Source: Lates calcarifer (lineage: Eukaryota > Chordata > Actinopteri > Centropomidae). From it: a stretch of DNA of 64,000 bases. Below, in pieces: positions 47,901 through 61,014 of the stretch. The notes under the pieces were generated by a model that worked only from the letters and a program-made list of their open reading frames with translations, searched no databases and was not told where the DNA came from. A program made the position numbers and the translations under genes. How positions within the stretch are numbered: the first letter of the stretch is position 1; every line of letters begins with the position of its first letter. The stretch is from NCBI RefSeq assembly GCF_001640805.2, contig NC_066837.1, positions 19,732,001 to 19,796,000 on the forward strand. The letters run 5' to 3'.

Positions 47901-48430
47901 TTATTAGGAAGATTAACTATTGAAATTTTTGATTTCCTTGTCACCTAATACAGCACATAGATATCGAATAAAAGATCAAAAATGTATGTAATAAGTCTTT
48001 GTAATATATATAAAAAGATTACATTTGCTATTGTATGTTGACATTTGATTCCCTTTAGTGTCACACTGCAGTCAACAGGACCATGTATAAGTGGGCCTCT
48101 GGCTGAATACCGCAAATACAAGGTAATGCGAATGGTCATCCTTGTAGATCAATAGGGTAACATGCTCCTCACATGGACATATATAACATGCAGGAGGAAG
48201 TAGTTAGAATGTCTCTATCCTCACCTCACACTGTTCTCATTGCTCTATGCTATTATTCAAACTGACTGTGGTGACTTTTGTGACTGTATTGAGGGTTGAG
48301 ATTTTGGTATGCATTGGTGCCTGCACCTCTCTGAAATCAAATTACAGCATGAGTTAAGTTATTCAGGGGGGAAGTGTGTACAGATATAACAGTTATCTTG
48401 CTGTTTTATACTTTAATTCTACTATTTTTT

Positions 48431-49208
48431 TTTTCAGAGTTCCAGTACAGAGCACATAGTGAATGTGTGGTTGGAGGCACTGGTAAGAATCAACTGAATG
48501 AAAAGGACCAAAACATTTGTCTGTGAACAAAAATTCCTCAAATCTTCCTCCAGGTTTAAGCATTATTACTTAATGAAACATTTTAGGAACATACAATGCA
48601 TAACTATTAAAACCTGGAGGAAAAATAAGTATTCAGATGAAAGGTGACATGGAGACCCATGACTGGGGCAAGTAGCAGCATTTGCAGTCAACCTTCAGTG
48701 GATCAGCTGGATTTGCTGACATGACTTGGGTCCAACATACGTATGTCATTAACTCAACAACTCAACTCAAACAATGCATTGCCTGGTATGATTTGAGGAT
48801 TTGACGTCATCTGTCAATCAATTTGCAATACCATTCCCATATGAAGTTTGTGTTTCAATATGATCTTTGAATTTCTCATAGAATGTTGTAATTACTAAAT
48901 AATATCTATTCTAAAACACGAAGCCTCTTCATCTTATGTAGATAGTGGAAATATCTAGAGACTGAAATTGAGTTGAAGTTGGGAACACATGAATAAAAAA
49001 TGACTTTCCAATGGCTCGAGAAGAATTCAAAACAATATGCCTTGTTAAAGAACCCATGAAATGGAGATTGGAACTGACTTTATGACAAGTGGACCTGATA
49101 AAAAGGAAATAGGCAGGGGTTTTGCAAGCAGATGAGCAGTGGAGCACATCACATCAGAACTTCACAGTACATTTACCATACTGTTGAAGAAAATGATTTG
49201 GGGTCTCT

Positions 49209-49242
<34 letters not shown>

Positions 49243-52200
49243 GGTGGAGGGTGTTTGGTAACAGGTAAACTTTTCGTGAAACTTTCTTAGGGTGATGTGC
49301 ATTGTTGGTGAGCACCTCCAGAAATCATTTTTCACTTCATGGGGTCTTTACTAGTCAATGCTCATCACATTATAATAACATTAGAGCTGGCTGTTTTCTC
49401 TGCCCCAGATTCGGCTGTGTGGGAGTCAGGGACTGGAGGGAATTTTGTCCAGGAGAGAAAAGCGCAAACTTCTAACTAAGTTTCTCACACACATAATGAT
49501 GCACCTGTCCAATTAAAGCCAAACGAGACCATTAAGGCATACATAACACTCAAGTACATGTTAAAAAAAAACACATATACACACTCACACATGCTCATTT
49601 GTAAGGTTTGCTCATTTACTTGATCCCTCGTTCCTTCACCTCTCCTCAGCTTACTCCTCGTTGAGTTAATTACTTTGTGCATTCATCACACCTGGTAGAG
49701 TGAGACACACAGTGAGAGAGATCCTTTGTAAATCATGAATAAATGCAGCTCAGCATGTATGACTGTTTAGCATAGTTCATCATTCACAAGGGTTTTTCCC
49801 CCCAGGAACTCAAATGTTTAATTATTTTCCATCCTCCAGATGGATTGTTTAGTTTAAATACATTTAAAAAAAAGTGTTGCCAAGTCATTTTAGATTGCAT
49901 TTCACATTTACATACATTTATCATAATATAATCTGATTGTGATTTATAGATTATAAGGATCTAGTATAGTAACAAGAAGGAAATTACTGCTTAATTAGGA
50001 AGGTACTTAAGTACTTGGAAAATTAGGCTTTAATTAAGAAACCAAAGTGTAATTATACAATAACAAAGATGTGACCAGTAAGCATTGCAGCTCTAGGGTC
50101 AGCAAGATACCACATGTGAGTCGGATGTGTGCCCATATGTGACTTGTTTTCAGCTTGACTATACTGTGAGTTAATGAGAGCGACTGCTGAGTGGCTCCAA
50201 CATTGTGGACATCTGCCCTTCCCTCTCTTTCTCTGTCCCTCTCCCTCATTTCCCCTTTTTAACTCTCGGCCTCTCGGCGTGACAACCTTGGAGTGTCTTT
50301 TATCTCTGCGGGCAAGCTCAGTGTTATTGGACGCCGGGAAAATGTCAAACAAAGTACAGTAATTTTGCGAGGTATCATCGTAGATGAAAGATCAAAGTGG
50401 GAAAAAAAATGCTGACAACATAATTGGCTTGATTCCATCCTGCAACCTTCATCTCTTCCTGTCAGGTGCTGTTGGATATCTTTGAACTTAACTTTTAAAA
50501 ATTAGGAAGATTACAGGGTCAGAAGCATGTCAACCTAAGCGTACCTGTCCACACCGTGTCACAAACATTTTCTGTGATCAATAGTATGCAGCCAGCTAAA
50601 CAGACGGGAAAATTAACACCTGGGTCTCACTCTTAGTTGATGGTGCAAGCAATCAGCACACAGCCCAGCTCAAACTGAAAAAAAGAAAAAAAAAAATCTA
50701 TCTCAGTGATTGCTTTTGTGGGATGTTTGTTTTCTCTGAGACAAACTGGGAAGCTCATTCTTCAGAAGGACACAAGTATCGACTAGACATTCTTAGATAT
50801 TCAGCCGAGGTCTTAGTTTAGGGTGGGAAGGCTAAATGTTCTTTTCCCCTGCAACTTTGTCCAAGTCATCCTCCAAGAAGATGTGTGAATCAGAACGCTG
50901 CTGGTTCAGGTAACTGGTAAAGATGTTACTCTGGCTTTTCTTAAGGAAATGTGGTACCTTTTACTTTCTGAGTTCCTTCTCCCTGTATAAGAGAACGAGG
51001 CCAGCCATCTTGCAGAGAAACTTCAGAGTGGAGACAAAATGTATAAATTATATCAACACAAAAAATAAATATATGTAATTTTCCACACATAAACTGGTGT
51101 TTGTTTTTTTTTCTGGAGCAAAAGAAAATTATACATAATAGAATTATTTCCAAAATAAGATGAATAATAAAACATGATTTGTTTCAGATATTACTGAGTA
51201 ATCTACACACCAGTAGATAATATACCAGTGAAAAGCACATTTCTAAACTTAATTCTGATGAACTGCTTTTGCACAATTAAATGTTTTTTTTTATTACATT
51301 GGAGGCATTTTAGTTGCCTACGGTTATTCTTTTCATTTTAGATTTTATTTTGAAATTAATTAATAATTTCGAAACTTTGTTAAGTTTGTTTTCATTTATA
51401 CTATGAACTGAATAATTGACTACTGGTGATGAAAGTGGCAGATATCACTGTTGATGATGGTTTACAGGTACATGTGATGGTGCTATTGATAGCCACGGTT
51501 GTCTGTAATAGTAGCACAGATGGACTAACGCTCCAGCGTTGTTGGAGGACTTTGCCAATGTGACACATATGATCTGTGAAACTGCCCTTCTTCTTCTATC
51601 CTGTTCAGTGGAGCATACAGAGGTATTAATATGCAAACAGCTGATTAAGGGCATGCCTACATCCATCTACGGTTGACTCTGAGAGCAGCAATCAGGCTTG
51701 TGCGCACGCAGCATTTTAAATCTTATGCAAAGGGTGCATGTGCAACTTTCAATTTGTGCATACACAGACTTTTAGTTATGAAACCTGCATAGAGTTTTAT
51801 GAATTTGGCCCCAAGACGAAAGTAATTAAAACATATCTGAAAAAAAAAAGAAAATAGCCACTGGAAACATCATAAGCTTTTTCAGGCTGGATTGGAATAC
51901 AATATAATAACTGAAAATGATTACATTGTGCTGAAGTAAGACTGGGCCTGTTATAGTCAAATCGTGACTGAAGTGACGTGAAGTTCTCTCTCTCTCATCA
52001 GACATGCTGTAATCTGATACTGTGATTGATTCCACATCGGTGAAGCATAGCTGCTGTCAATCAAGCAGTCCATGGCAACAGTCATCACAGAGATGTAGCA
52101 GTGCCAGACCACACACCCACACACAGGCACCTGCATGCATGCAAGTACACATCTACACAACTAAATGACAAGGGCACTGGCTCAGCAAGGATGTCTTCAT

Positions 52201-55130
52201 TGTCCTGCTGCCTGTCACATTATGGAGTGATGCACATGCAAGCACACAAACACACACACACACACCGGCTTTAGAGGACATAGTGTTCATAACAGAGAAC
52301 ACTCCCTGTTTGCCATTTATATATTCATAGCTGGGATATACATTTGATTAACAGCAAGGCTGCTCTCTTGGAACAGTGAATGGCTCACAGATGCTTAGAG
52401 GTAGACGAGGGTGAAAGATTAATTAAAAGGACCAACAATGTCCCTAAATCCCCACATCTCCTCTAACCTGTTGATGTTTTGAAATTCAATTGTAATTGTG
52501 TTTGCTTCAAATCATGAAGAGAAATTTCTGCTCTGCATTGTGTGGCAAGATTGAATACTAAGAGGAATAACATGATTCTCCATGACTTTTATAGCAGCAC
52601 GTACTGAAGGGAGACCTTGCAGATAATTGTAAATAATGACAACTAAGGTATACACCAACCACCAAAAAAACTTGATGCAAGATGGGACACAGATGTGAGT
52701 TGCATTGGAGCACAAAGTTGTAACATTAGTGTCATGATTAGGGAGCACTTACTGTATTTCAAAGCTGTGATTTCAGAGGTTTACTTTAAAATAACCAAGG
52801 AGTGAGTTGTGCTGGACATAGACAGTTTTGGCACCAGCACTGAGGCTGTATTCTCAGCAGGCTGGATAAATTAAGGAGAACTAAGATACTGGGGCTTAGA
52901 TGACTTTTGTGTCGCTGTTTGAGGATCATCTCTGGCTGCACAAACACTACTTAGTTCCACAACAGAAGAACATTTCAGAGGTGGCTGTGGCACCATTTTT
53001 TTAACTGCTCAGTGGAAGTAGTGCTTACTACTGAGTGCTGAGATTTAGCAGGCTGGGAAAGGGCCAGCTTTGGAGTATTTCTGCGTGTCAGTGAAACAAG
53101 TTTCTCTGTTATTGTTTAGGTAGAAGTAATACATAACCAACAGGGCAACAAATTTCCCTTCGTCTTTATCCTGAGAAGAAATATTCAGTCAAATCTGCCT
53201 AATCACTAGGTCCTAAAGTATGTGCTTGAGACAAACTGAATTTTCTTTTCATGAGGTTTTTGGTATTTGATTTGGTTTGGTCTTGCCTGCTAGGTTTGGA
53301 TACAATGAGCGTTAACACACTGTCCACACAGAAAGTAGCACATGACTGGTGCAGCAACAGCAGCATCAGTCCGGTATGTGAACAAATGCTTAGCTGCAGT
53401 GTGTTCACAGGCAGCACTCACAGCCCTAATACACAAGAAGTGTAATTAAACATGTTAGATGGAAGAAAATAGCTGTAAAGCCTGAGAGGATGTTTTGTGT
53501 TGCATTTACAGATGTGAGGACTGATTCTTACATGGCCTCTGTAGATGTGTGAACTGATTAAAGTTGAAGCCTGTCTGTTCCACCAAGAGAATCGTAAGAC
53601 AGCTGACTGAAAAACATAGCTGAAACATATTGACATCACCTTACTGTACATAGCCAGTAACAGGTTGGGTTGGTGAGTGAGTCCTGATTGGCTGAACAAG
53701 CACTACATGCATTATTCAGTGTGTTGAGCCACGGAGAAGAGTAGGCAAGAGCCTATTAGATGGTGTAGCTTGTGTGAAATAGCATTTGGAATTACAAAGT
53801 TCAGAAAATGGAGTTGCATTGATTTTCATAGAAGAGCACTATGTTGCATGACTCTCGCTTTGGAGCAAGAGCTGATGAAGACGCCAGTATAAAGAGATCA
53901 TTTTCTTCAAAGCTGGAGATAGATGATAAGAAACTACAAAGCCTCTACCAATCTGCTGGCTCATGTTGCCTTTATGGCTCACAAACCATTCCCACACACT
54001 CAAGCACAAGACCAACACACACGCAGTAACAGAGAGATGATAGCACACAGTAACAAACATTAATGCACAGACCTGAGCCCAGGCTCACTCTCTCTCTAAT
54101 TGTCTTTGAGATGACTCTGCCACTCCGTGCTCAAATCTCTGGGAGGATGAATGATGATTATGGGCCCACGGAGCATCACTTTTCAAAAGCGACACTCACA
54201 CATGAGTGCACATATTCATACAGATTTCCCAGCAATCACCAGCAAATGCCCTTGCACACCCACCTACACCCACACGTAAACTTATTCTCATGAACCCTCT
54301 GAGCCTGCTCACACAAACATTAACACACATTTGCAGACATAATGTGGATTCATGCTATTCATATGTGAAGGAATACTGAAAGTGATTTTACAGAACACCA
54401 AATGGCTTTATTCAAGGGTAGGAGTGCTTAGAATGGGAAAGCAAAGAAAGGCAGCTTTTCCCTTTATCTGAAAAAATTAACAGCCTGATATTAGTCCGTT
54501 TCTTTCTAATAGAAGCCATTTCATTTGACATTAGTCATTTGCTGGAAGAGTGCAAAGTAGGGGGAGGATAGGGACAGAGAAATGGGAAAGAAGATGGACA
54601 GCTATATTTCAGTAGGAATTATGTTTTTTAGTTTTTCATTGCCAAACGTATTTTGAAGGGAAACTGTGTTGATAAAGTATTGTAATACACTCTGCAATTA
54701 TTATATTCTTCAACAAGCCTGAACAATCACAATGAAAATATCCACATGTGCAAAAATGTGTTTTGATGAAGGCAGTAGAGCATATTACTCCTCTACTATG
54801 AAGAAACAACTGAAATTGTCTCTAATCTGCCAAAAGTGGCAGATTTCTTGGGCACAAATGAGACTTTCAAACAACTGCCCCAAAAAAAAGAAAAAAAAAT
54901 ACTACAGATTAAGATACGGTAAGTGAAAGAGGAGAGTGGCATGGGAGGAGCAAGACAATGAATAAACATTTGAGAGAGTGACAAAATGTGTGAAGTGGGA
55001 AATCAAAGATGAAAATTTGATATGGGAGACAGTGTGGGGGGAGGGGTGGAAAAGAGAGATAAAGAGTGGAGGGTGAGGTAGCTATTCATGGGATAAGTGC
55101 AATGGAGACAGCACTGAAGTGATGACCAAC
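48431..55130. other. Noncoding DNA, homopolymer and repeat remnants
   Basis: Contains a 32-base T-run at 49210-49241 and short CA tracts at 52245-52265. A degenerate dispersed repeat lies at about 51690-51815 (GCACACGC-like start, ending TTTTATGAATTTGGCCCC). The possible microexon at 48438-48482 is discussed under findings. No gene was recognised. Confidence 0.4.
49210..49241 (+). repeat. Poly(T) tract
   Basis: 32 consecutive T bases, possibly the tail of a minus-strand retroposed copy. No source gene was recognised next to it. Confidence 0.9.
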
Positions 55131-55316
55131 ATCAACTATTAGTCTCTTTAATAGCTACATTTTATGTGTGTGTGTGTGTGTCACTTAATATAAATGTGTT
55201 TATTGTGCCTGTTCATTTCAGATAAGTATGTGGGACCAGAAGTGCAGTTTTACAATATTTATACATATGACAGTCACATATATATATATAAATCAGTGTT
55301 TAATCTGTGTTTATGT

Positions 55317-55319
55317 TCG

Positions 55320-55359
<40 letters not shown>
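55317..55359 (+). repeat. Compound (TC)n(CA)n microsatellite
   Basis: A CT run followed directly by a CA run. Confidence 0.95.
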
Positions 55360-55488
55360 GCTGACACCTCATCTGTCCTGATGAATGTTATTACCTGCTG
55401 TATTTGTTTCCTCTCATCATCCTCTCCTCTCCCCCACTAGTCAGCCTTGTATCATGCCTGATATACAGGCTTCACAGATGCGTGCGTG

Positions 55489-55496
55489 CACACACA

Positions 55497-55538
<42 letters not shown>
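55489..55538 (+). repeat. (CA)n microsatellite
   Basis: About 50 bases of CA with one AAA interruption. Confidence 0.95.
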
Positions 55539-55539
<1 letters not shown>

Positions 55540-58500
55540 CAATATGAAATACCGCAGTCTTTCTGCTGACGAGGCACTAATATGAAGTTTACTCCTTTTT
55601 TTGCCATCCCTCATCCTCTCTCACTCTTTCTTTTGGTCCATCTTCCTCTGTTCTGCTAAGTTTAATGCATTTTCACACACTGTGAGGTTCAAAAGTGCAG
55701 GCGATTCATAATACATTTTTATCACCTTGCTTATAAGAATTGCATTAATTTGCCGCTCGAAAAACTGCAAGAAAAGAGGGACAAATTGAGGAAAGAGAGA
55801 ATGAAAGAAATGAAGAATTTAGAAAATACCTGACACAGAGCAAAACAGAGCACACCACCAACAGCCTTTTCAAAAAGGGCTTTTCATTAATTAAAGAAAT
55901 AACTCTTACATTTCTTCAATTACAAATTAAGAAATAAGGCCCCTGGCAGTTTAAGTGCCATTAACTGTGAGTTCAATATTTTCTGGAAATTTTCATATAA
56001 ATTACAATGCAATCTGCATAAAATATGACCCGAATAAATTCTTTTTCCTATCAAGGATGAAGTCAGTGATTTTGCCTTGAATGTTCTTAGTTCCTTGATC
56101 AATTCATTTCATATGCATTACATTTTCTCTGTCAAGTATTCATCAAATTGATACCAATTTTAAAAATCTCTCAGGCAGTTAGGGCTCAGAAATGATATTG
56201 GCCCTGCATTCATTTTTCAAAAGTTTTAACTCTACTCTGGAATAACAGCTAAAAGGTTTCCAAGACACTCGAGGTGGGAACTGAAGGATTATCAACAAAT
56301 TTTTGGAAACAGGGTTCAAGATTAATTTAAGTCTCGATTGGCCGTTATCCCCCACAAACCCGCTGGTCCTGTCAGTCATGTAGTTACTAAACTTCGAAAA
56401 ATTCCTTTGTTAAACATTCAGTGACAAGTTTTAGGTATTTCAGAAAGCTCAGATTCGGGAAATTAAAAATAAAATAAAACTTGCCCTATCCTGAGGATTG
56501 TTTGTTTCACATTGACCACAACTTATTCTTCACGCAGAGACAGAAAGGTTTGTGGAGGATATCACTGAAGCAAATCTGTGCATGGAATTCAAGGAGCAAA
56601 TTGCTTTCATAGAATAATTAGACTGTATGCCTCATAGATGGAAGAGAAGTCCAATATTCTTGAGATAATTACACAAGATTGCAAAGGCTATCAAAACTGT
56701 GATAACAGAAAGAAAAGTGAATGGTGTTAAGATCCCTTTTATTTACATTTTAATTGTAAGGAGACATAATATCTTATTCTTATATATCTTAAGTTCCTTG
56801 GCCGCCTATAATCTGCTCACACAGGGTAATATTTAAATTCTGAGTCACAGCACTTGCTCCAGAAAAACCACAATGATTACAAAATGTTTTGATTGTGGAA
56901 GGGTTGCCAGTGAAAAACAAGGAAATATCATCTGAGCCACTGATGCGGTGACTCTAATTTTGACACTGTAGAGTTGTTGACAGTGACAAAATAAAAATGG
57001 TGGGATGACAGAAAAAAGAAGGCGTTGACCCCTGACATAGGCTCTTGAAACTCTAAAAAATATTAGATTAAGTGAGGTGGAACTAAAATTGCAATGAAGC
57101 TCCATATGCTGGTGAATCAGGGGCATGTTTCTGAATCAACAAGTCTTTCAACCCAAATGAATGATGTTTTTTTGTCCATACCTTCTAATATGGAACATTT
57201 CAGGCATCACCTGAATTAGCAGTCCTACATTTAACACTCTCCTCTGAGTTTGGAAGAACAGGAAAGCTGAGAAGGTTTTGTAGTGACTCAACCTCCAAAA
57301 ATATCTATTGGAAATGATAAAAGTGAACATTGCCAACCATAGCAACACCCCAGTCTATAGAGACAAAGAGAGATAAAGAAACTTGGATGTGATGACAGGA
57401 CAAGATGACCATGAACACAGATGAGGACACCCACTACCTGAGTCATATGATCCTGTCATTATAAAGGTCAACTCATCCGGTGATAGGATTATTCACACTA
57501 CTCTAGGCCTCTGTGTTATAAGACGACTGGAAATGTCAGATCAGTCACTGTGTGCTTTCATGGCTTATCAAAAGGTAAATTCAGTAATCATCCACTTTTG
57601 AAAGCAATGTTTTATATTGATGAGTAAACATGATTTGCAGATACTCTTGTAAAATTGTGTTTTTCATTTATTATTGAGAAACAATTTTGATGGAGAAAAT
57701 AAGAGGTCATGGCATCCTTCTGTCCTGTTATACTGAAGTACATACATGGCTTTATTATTGACCTGAATTGCAAACTGGACTGATCTTTAAATCCATTCTG
57801 TTCATGCATGTCCATGCATCTGTTTGGTGAAGGAAAAATAATTCATTATATTCATTTTTTTTTGTCTACCCCTCAGTTTCTATGCCATTCTGCCTCCAAA
57901 GACAGTTACATGATTCTTCCTCAGGAGATTCTCCACACAACCTTACCATGGCACTGTCTGCCCATCTCATCTTGATGAAAGGCCTTTTTCAACTGACTGA
58001 TCTCATCCACTTTGCTGTTCATCACACACTGATGGTTTGAGTTGTTTGTTTTGCATATTAAAACTCTTAGCTATAAGAATGACAATAATTGCAATTATGG
58101 TCTGGTATATTTGGCCGACAATGTAATAAATGATTTAATCTCACAACAGGTCATTATAATCCAGTGAGGGCTGATTAGAACAACTGTATGGAGAGTTTAA
58201 TTACAACATTGATAATATATTGTAACACAGATAAACAGATTTTTAATTTTAAACCTGATAAAGAATATTGTAATTCAGTGTGAAGCAATTACAATCATGG
58301 AAAATGAGCTGTATTAATGGAAATATACCATCATCACACTGGTGTTTGTGATCATAATCAAACCATGAATATTCACCAGAGGGGATGGTAATCTGAGAAG
58401 ATCACTTGTAGCCCGAGAGAATGGCTTAATGAATACAATTATTATTATTATTATTTTTGCTTTAATTAATTTACATGTGTCCCTCATGGTGTCCCTCAAG

Positions 58501-58918
58501 CTTTTATTCCTTTGCTTGGCACACAACAAAACCGTATGTTTGACAGTTATAAACATTTCACCATGGCCACAGAAAATATAAATTCCTGACTGGCTGGCAG
58601 GTATCTACTAAAAACATACAGTATAACAAGAAATCCCTGATAGAGTTTGTCTATCCTACTGCAGTAAGTTGGTGAAGAAATTATATTAAATCAGAGGTTT
58701 TGATTTGAATGTCTGGGTTTCTGTAACCAGGATATAATGTTTACATGTGGAGGCAAATACATTTACATCCGATATGAATTATATAAATTATATATAATAT
58801 CATCCAACTCATTCTGATAATGAATCAAAAGGCTCTGTTGAGGTGATCTCCTGATGGATCATCTCTCCATTCTGCTGCACACACATGGAAACTAGTTTGA
58901 TGCTTCCATAGTGCGTCC

Positions 58919-58941
58919 ACACACACACACACACACACACA
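58919..58941 (+). repeat. (CA)n microsatellite
   Basis: An uninterrupted CA run; a shorter one follows at 58979-58994. Confidence 0.9.
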
Positions 58942-60991
58942 CTTCTGTAATTCTCAGTCCATCATTTCTATCATCCAACACACACACACACACTAATACT
59001 TTTCTTTCACTGTTCACTGCTCACTTACCAAAGTGACTCAGTTTCTCACCAATTCCCATTCTTCTCCTTCCTTCTCACTCCTTCTCATTCTCACACTCAC
59101 TCTCTCAGTCTGCAGACACAGTGTGATTAATGGAACATTATTTGAAGAGATAAAGTATTTTTGATATATGTAAAATACATGGGATGACACCCTACAGAGC
59201 CATTCATTATTCTCAGAGGAAATGTACATGAATGTGAACAAACACAATATTAATTCACTATATATTGTGAATACACTCCATAGAATAGATTTTCTGGCCA
59301 ACGAAAGACTATGCCCTAACTTAACACTATAGTGACATTTTGTACCATTAGGATCTATTCTATTCTTATTCTACATTTTCTGTACTCCCATATATTGTAC
59401 CAGTGGGTTCCAGTAATAAGTGTAAGAAATCTTTAATGTTTTAATCTTTTATTAAGTTCAACATCATATCTCTTGGTTATAATCTCGAATTGAACATTGC
59501 CCATTTTTTCTTATTAATGAAAAAGAAGATAATGAAGAAGATATGGCTCAAGCATAAAGTTATAGTATTAAAAGGACTTTGAGTATAATGTAAAATAATC
59601 ACCTAATACTTAAATACCATTTTGCAGTGGTGAAAAATAGCTAAGCACATTCATTCAAGCACTGTGCTTATGTACAGTTCTGAGGTACTTGGACTTTTTA
59701 AATATTTCCATTTTGTACTATCTCATATTTCAACTCCACTCCATTTCAAAGGAATCAAAGCCACAGAACGAGATTCAGCAGGGAGTGAGGTAGAGATCCC
59801 ACAGGGGTATCATGAGCAGAAAACAGGAAACACTTATTATGGAGATTTGAAAATAAATAAATAATAGATGGTGCACAACGCAAGATATGCCATCAAGTAT
59901 GATTAATAAGAAACAAAGAGAGAGGAAGCTGTGATGGCGGAGGGAGACGTCAGGATAATCAGTAACAGCAGCATGAGACAGCAAACAGTAACAACCAGCA
60001 ACAGCGGCGGTAGCAGTGACATCTAGGATCAGAGGGGTGAAAGAGTGAGTATCACTGACTTGTTTTTATTATCATTTCATACTGCTCAGCTGACGGGGTA
60101 CTCCCTTTGTGGTATTTATTGTTAATGAAAAATGACTGCATGGTGCATGAACTGAGCACATACAATTAGTGTGTGTGTGTGTTTGGTACTTAATACAAAT
60201 CAGAGCATTTACTTAGTCATTATACTCAATCTGAGTTTTCAAAAAAAAAGGAACAAAAAGATACTTACCACAGATCAGTGTGTGGATATATGTGTATGTG
60301 TGTGTGGTTAGTGTTTTCATTACTGAACATTAATTACAGTTATGTTAGTCAATTTTCTGTTTAGCAGCACACCAACAGTGCAGGATTACGTGTGCACGCA
60401 CACACGCACACACACACACAAGCTCATCAGGGGGTTTGCAACACATTTGAATCAGAGAGAGCATTTACACCCCGCAGCGTAATGGATCGAAGTGGGAAAT
60501 TATGTTTGCACGTGGGTGTGTATGTTTGTCAGTGTGTGCGTTCTCATGCGACTTCATGTCAGTACATAGCCTCCCTCCATATTCTGCACAGGGAAACTTT
60601 TCCTAGTAGCAGTTACTATGCCTACAAGGCTGCCAAAGATTCATCAAAGTCCAGCAGACTCACTGTTTATGCAGAACTAGAAGAAGCGGTGCAGCTGCGG
60701 AGAGATCAAACTGCAGAGAGAGAGATAGAGAGAGAGTGATCCAAAGTCAGTGATAGATCTACCTGAATCAATGAGAGAGATGAAATGTTCATTTCATCTC
60801 TGTTGAAAGAAAAAGACAGAGAGGGAGAGGGAATGAACTCGTGTCTGATTCAGTTCTGAATGCCCACTAAGTCCAGATACTGCGGGTGGATTCAGGGCAG
60901 GACGAGGTGTTCTGTCTACCTGTTTGCATCATGCCATAGTGTTCTGCATGGCTACGTTAAGACTGTGCAATTTCCCTTCAGCATGTCGGGT

Positions 60992-61014
60992 TGTGTGTGT
61001 GTGTGTGTGTGTGT
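60992..61014 (+). repeat. (TG)n microsatellite
   Basis: A TG run directly followed by a G-rich segment (GAGGGGTGGGGTGGAGGG at 61025-61042). Confidence 0.9.

Larger units (their letters stand above)
41961..48430. other. Noncoding DNA with a LINE tail and CA/TG repeats
   Basis: Contains an A-run at 42220-42239, the LINE tail at 43975, a (GT)n tract at 44892-44924 and an imperfect (CA)n tract at 45022-45060. A CT-rich tract at 47030-47112 leads to an acceptor-like CTCAG, but every following frame closes quickly. Possible exon at 41965-42075 (see findings). No gene was recognised. Confidence 0.4.

Noticed and set aside
53841..54029. 62-codon frame with some protein-like composition
   Set aside because: No acceptor or donor in suitable positions, no recognised family, and it runs into repeat-like CACAC sequence.
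55489..55538. Regular repeats checked as a CRISPR-like or satellite array
   Set aside because: It is a simple CA dinucleotide run; there are no spacer-separated repeats anywhere in the window.
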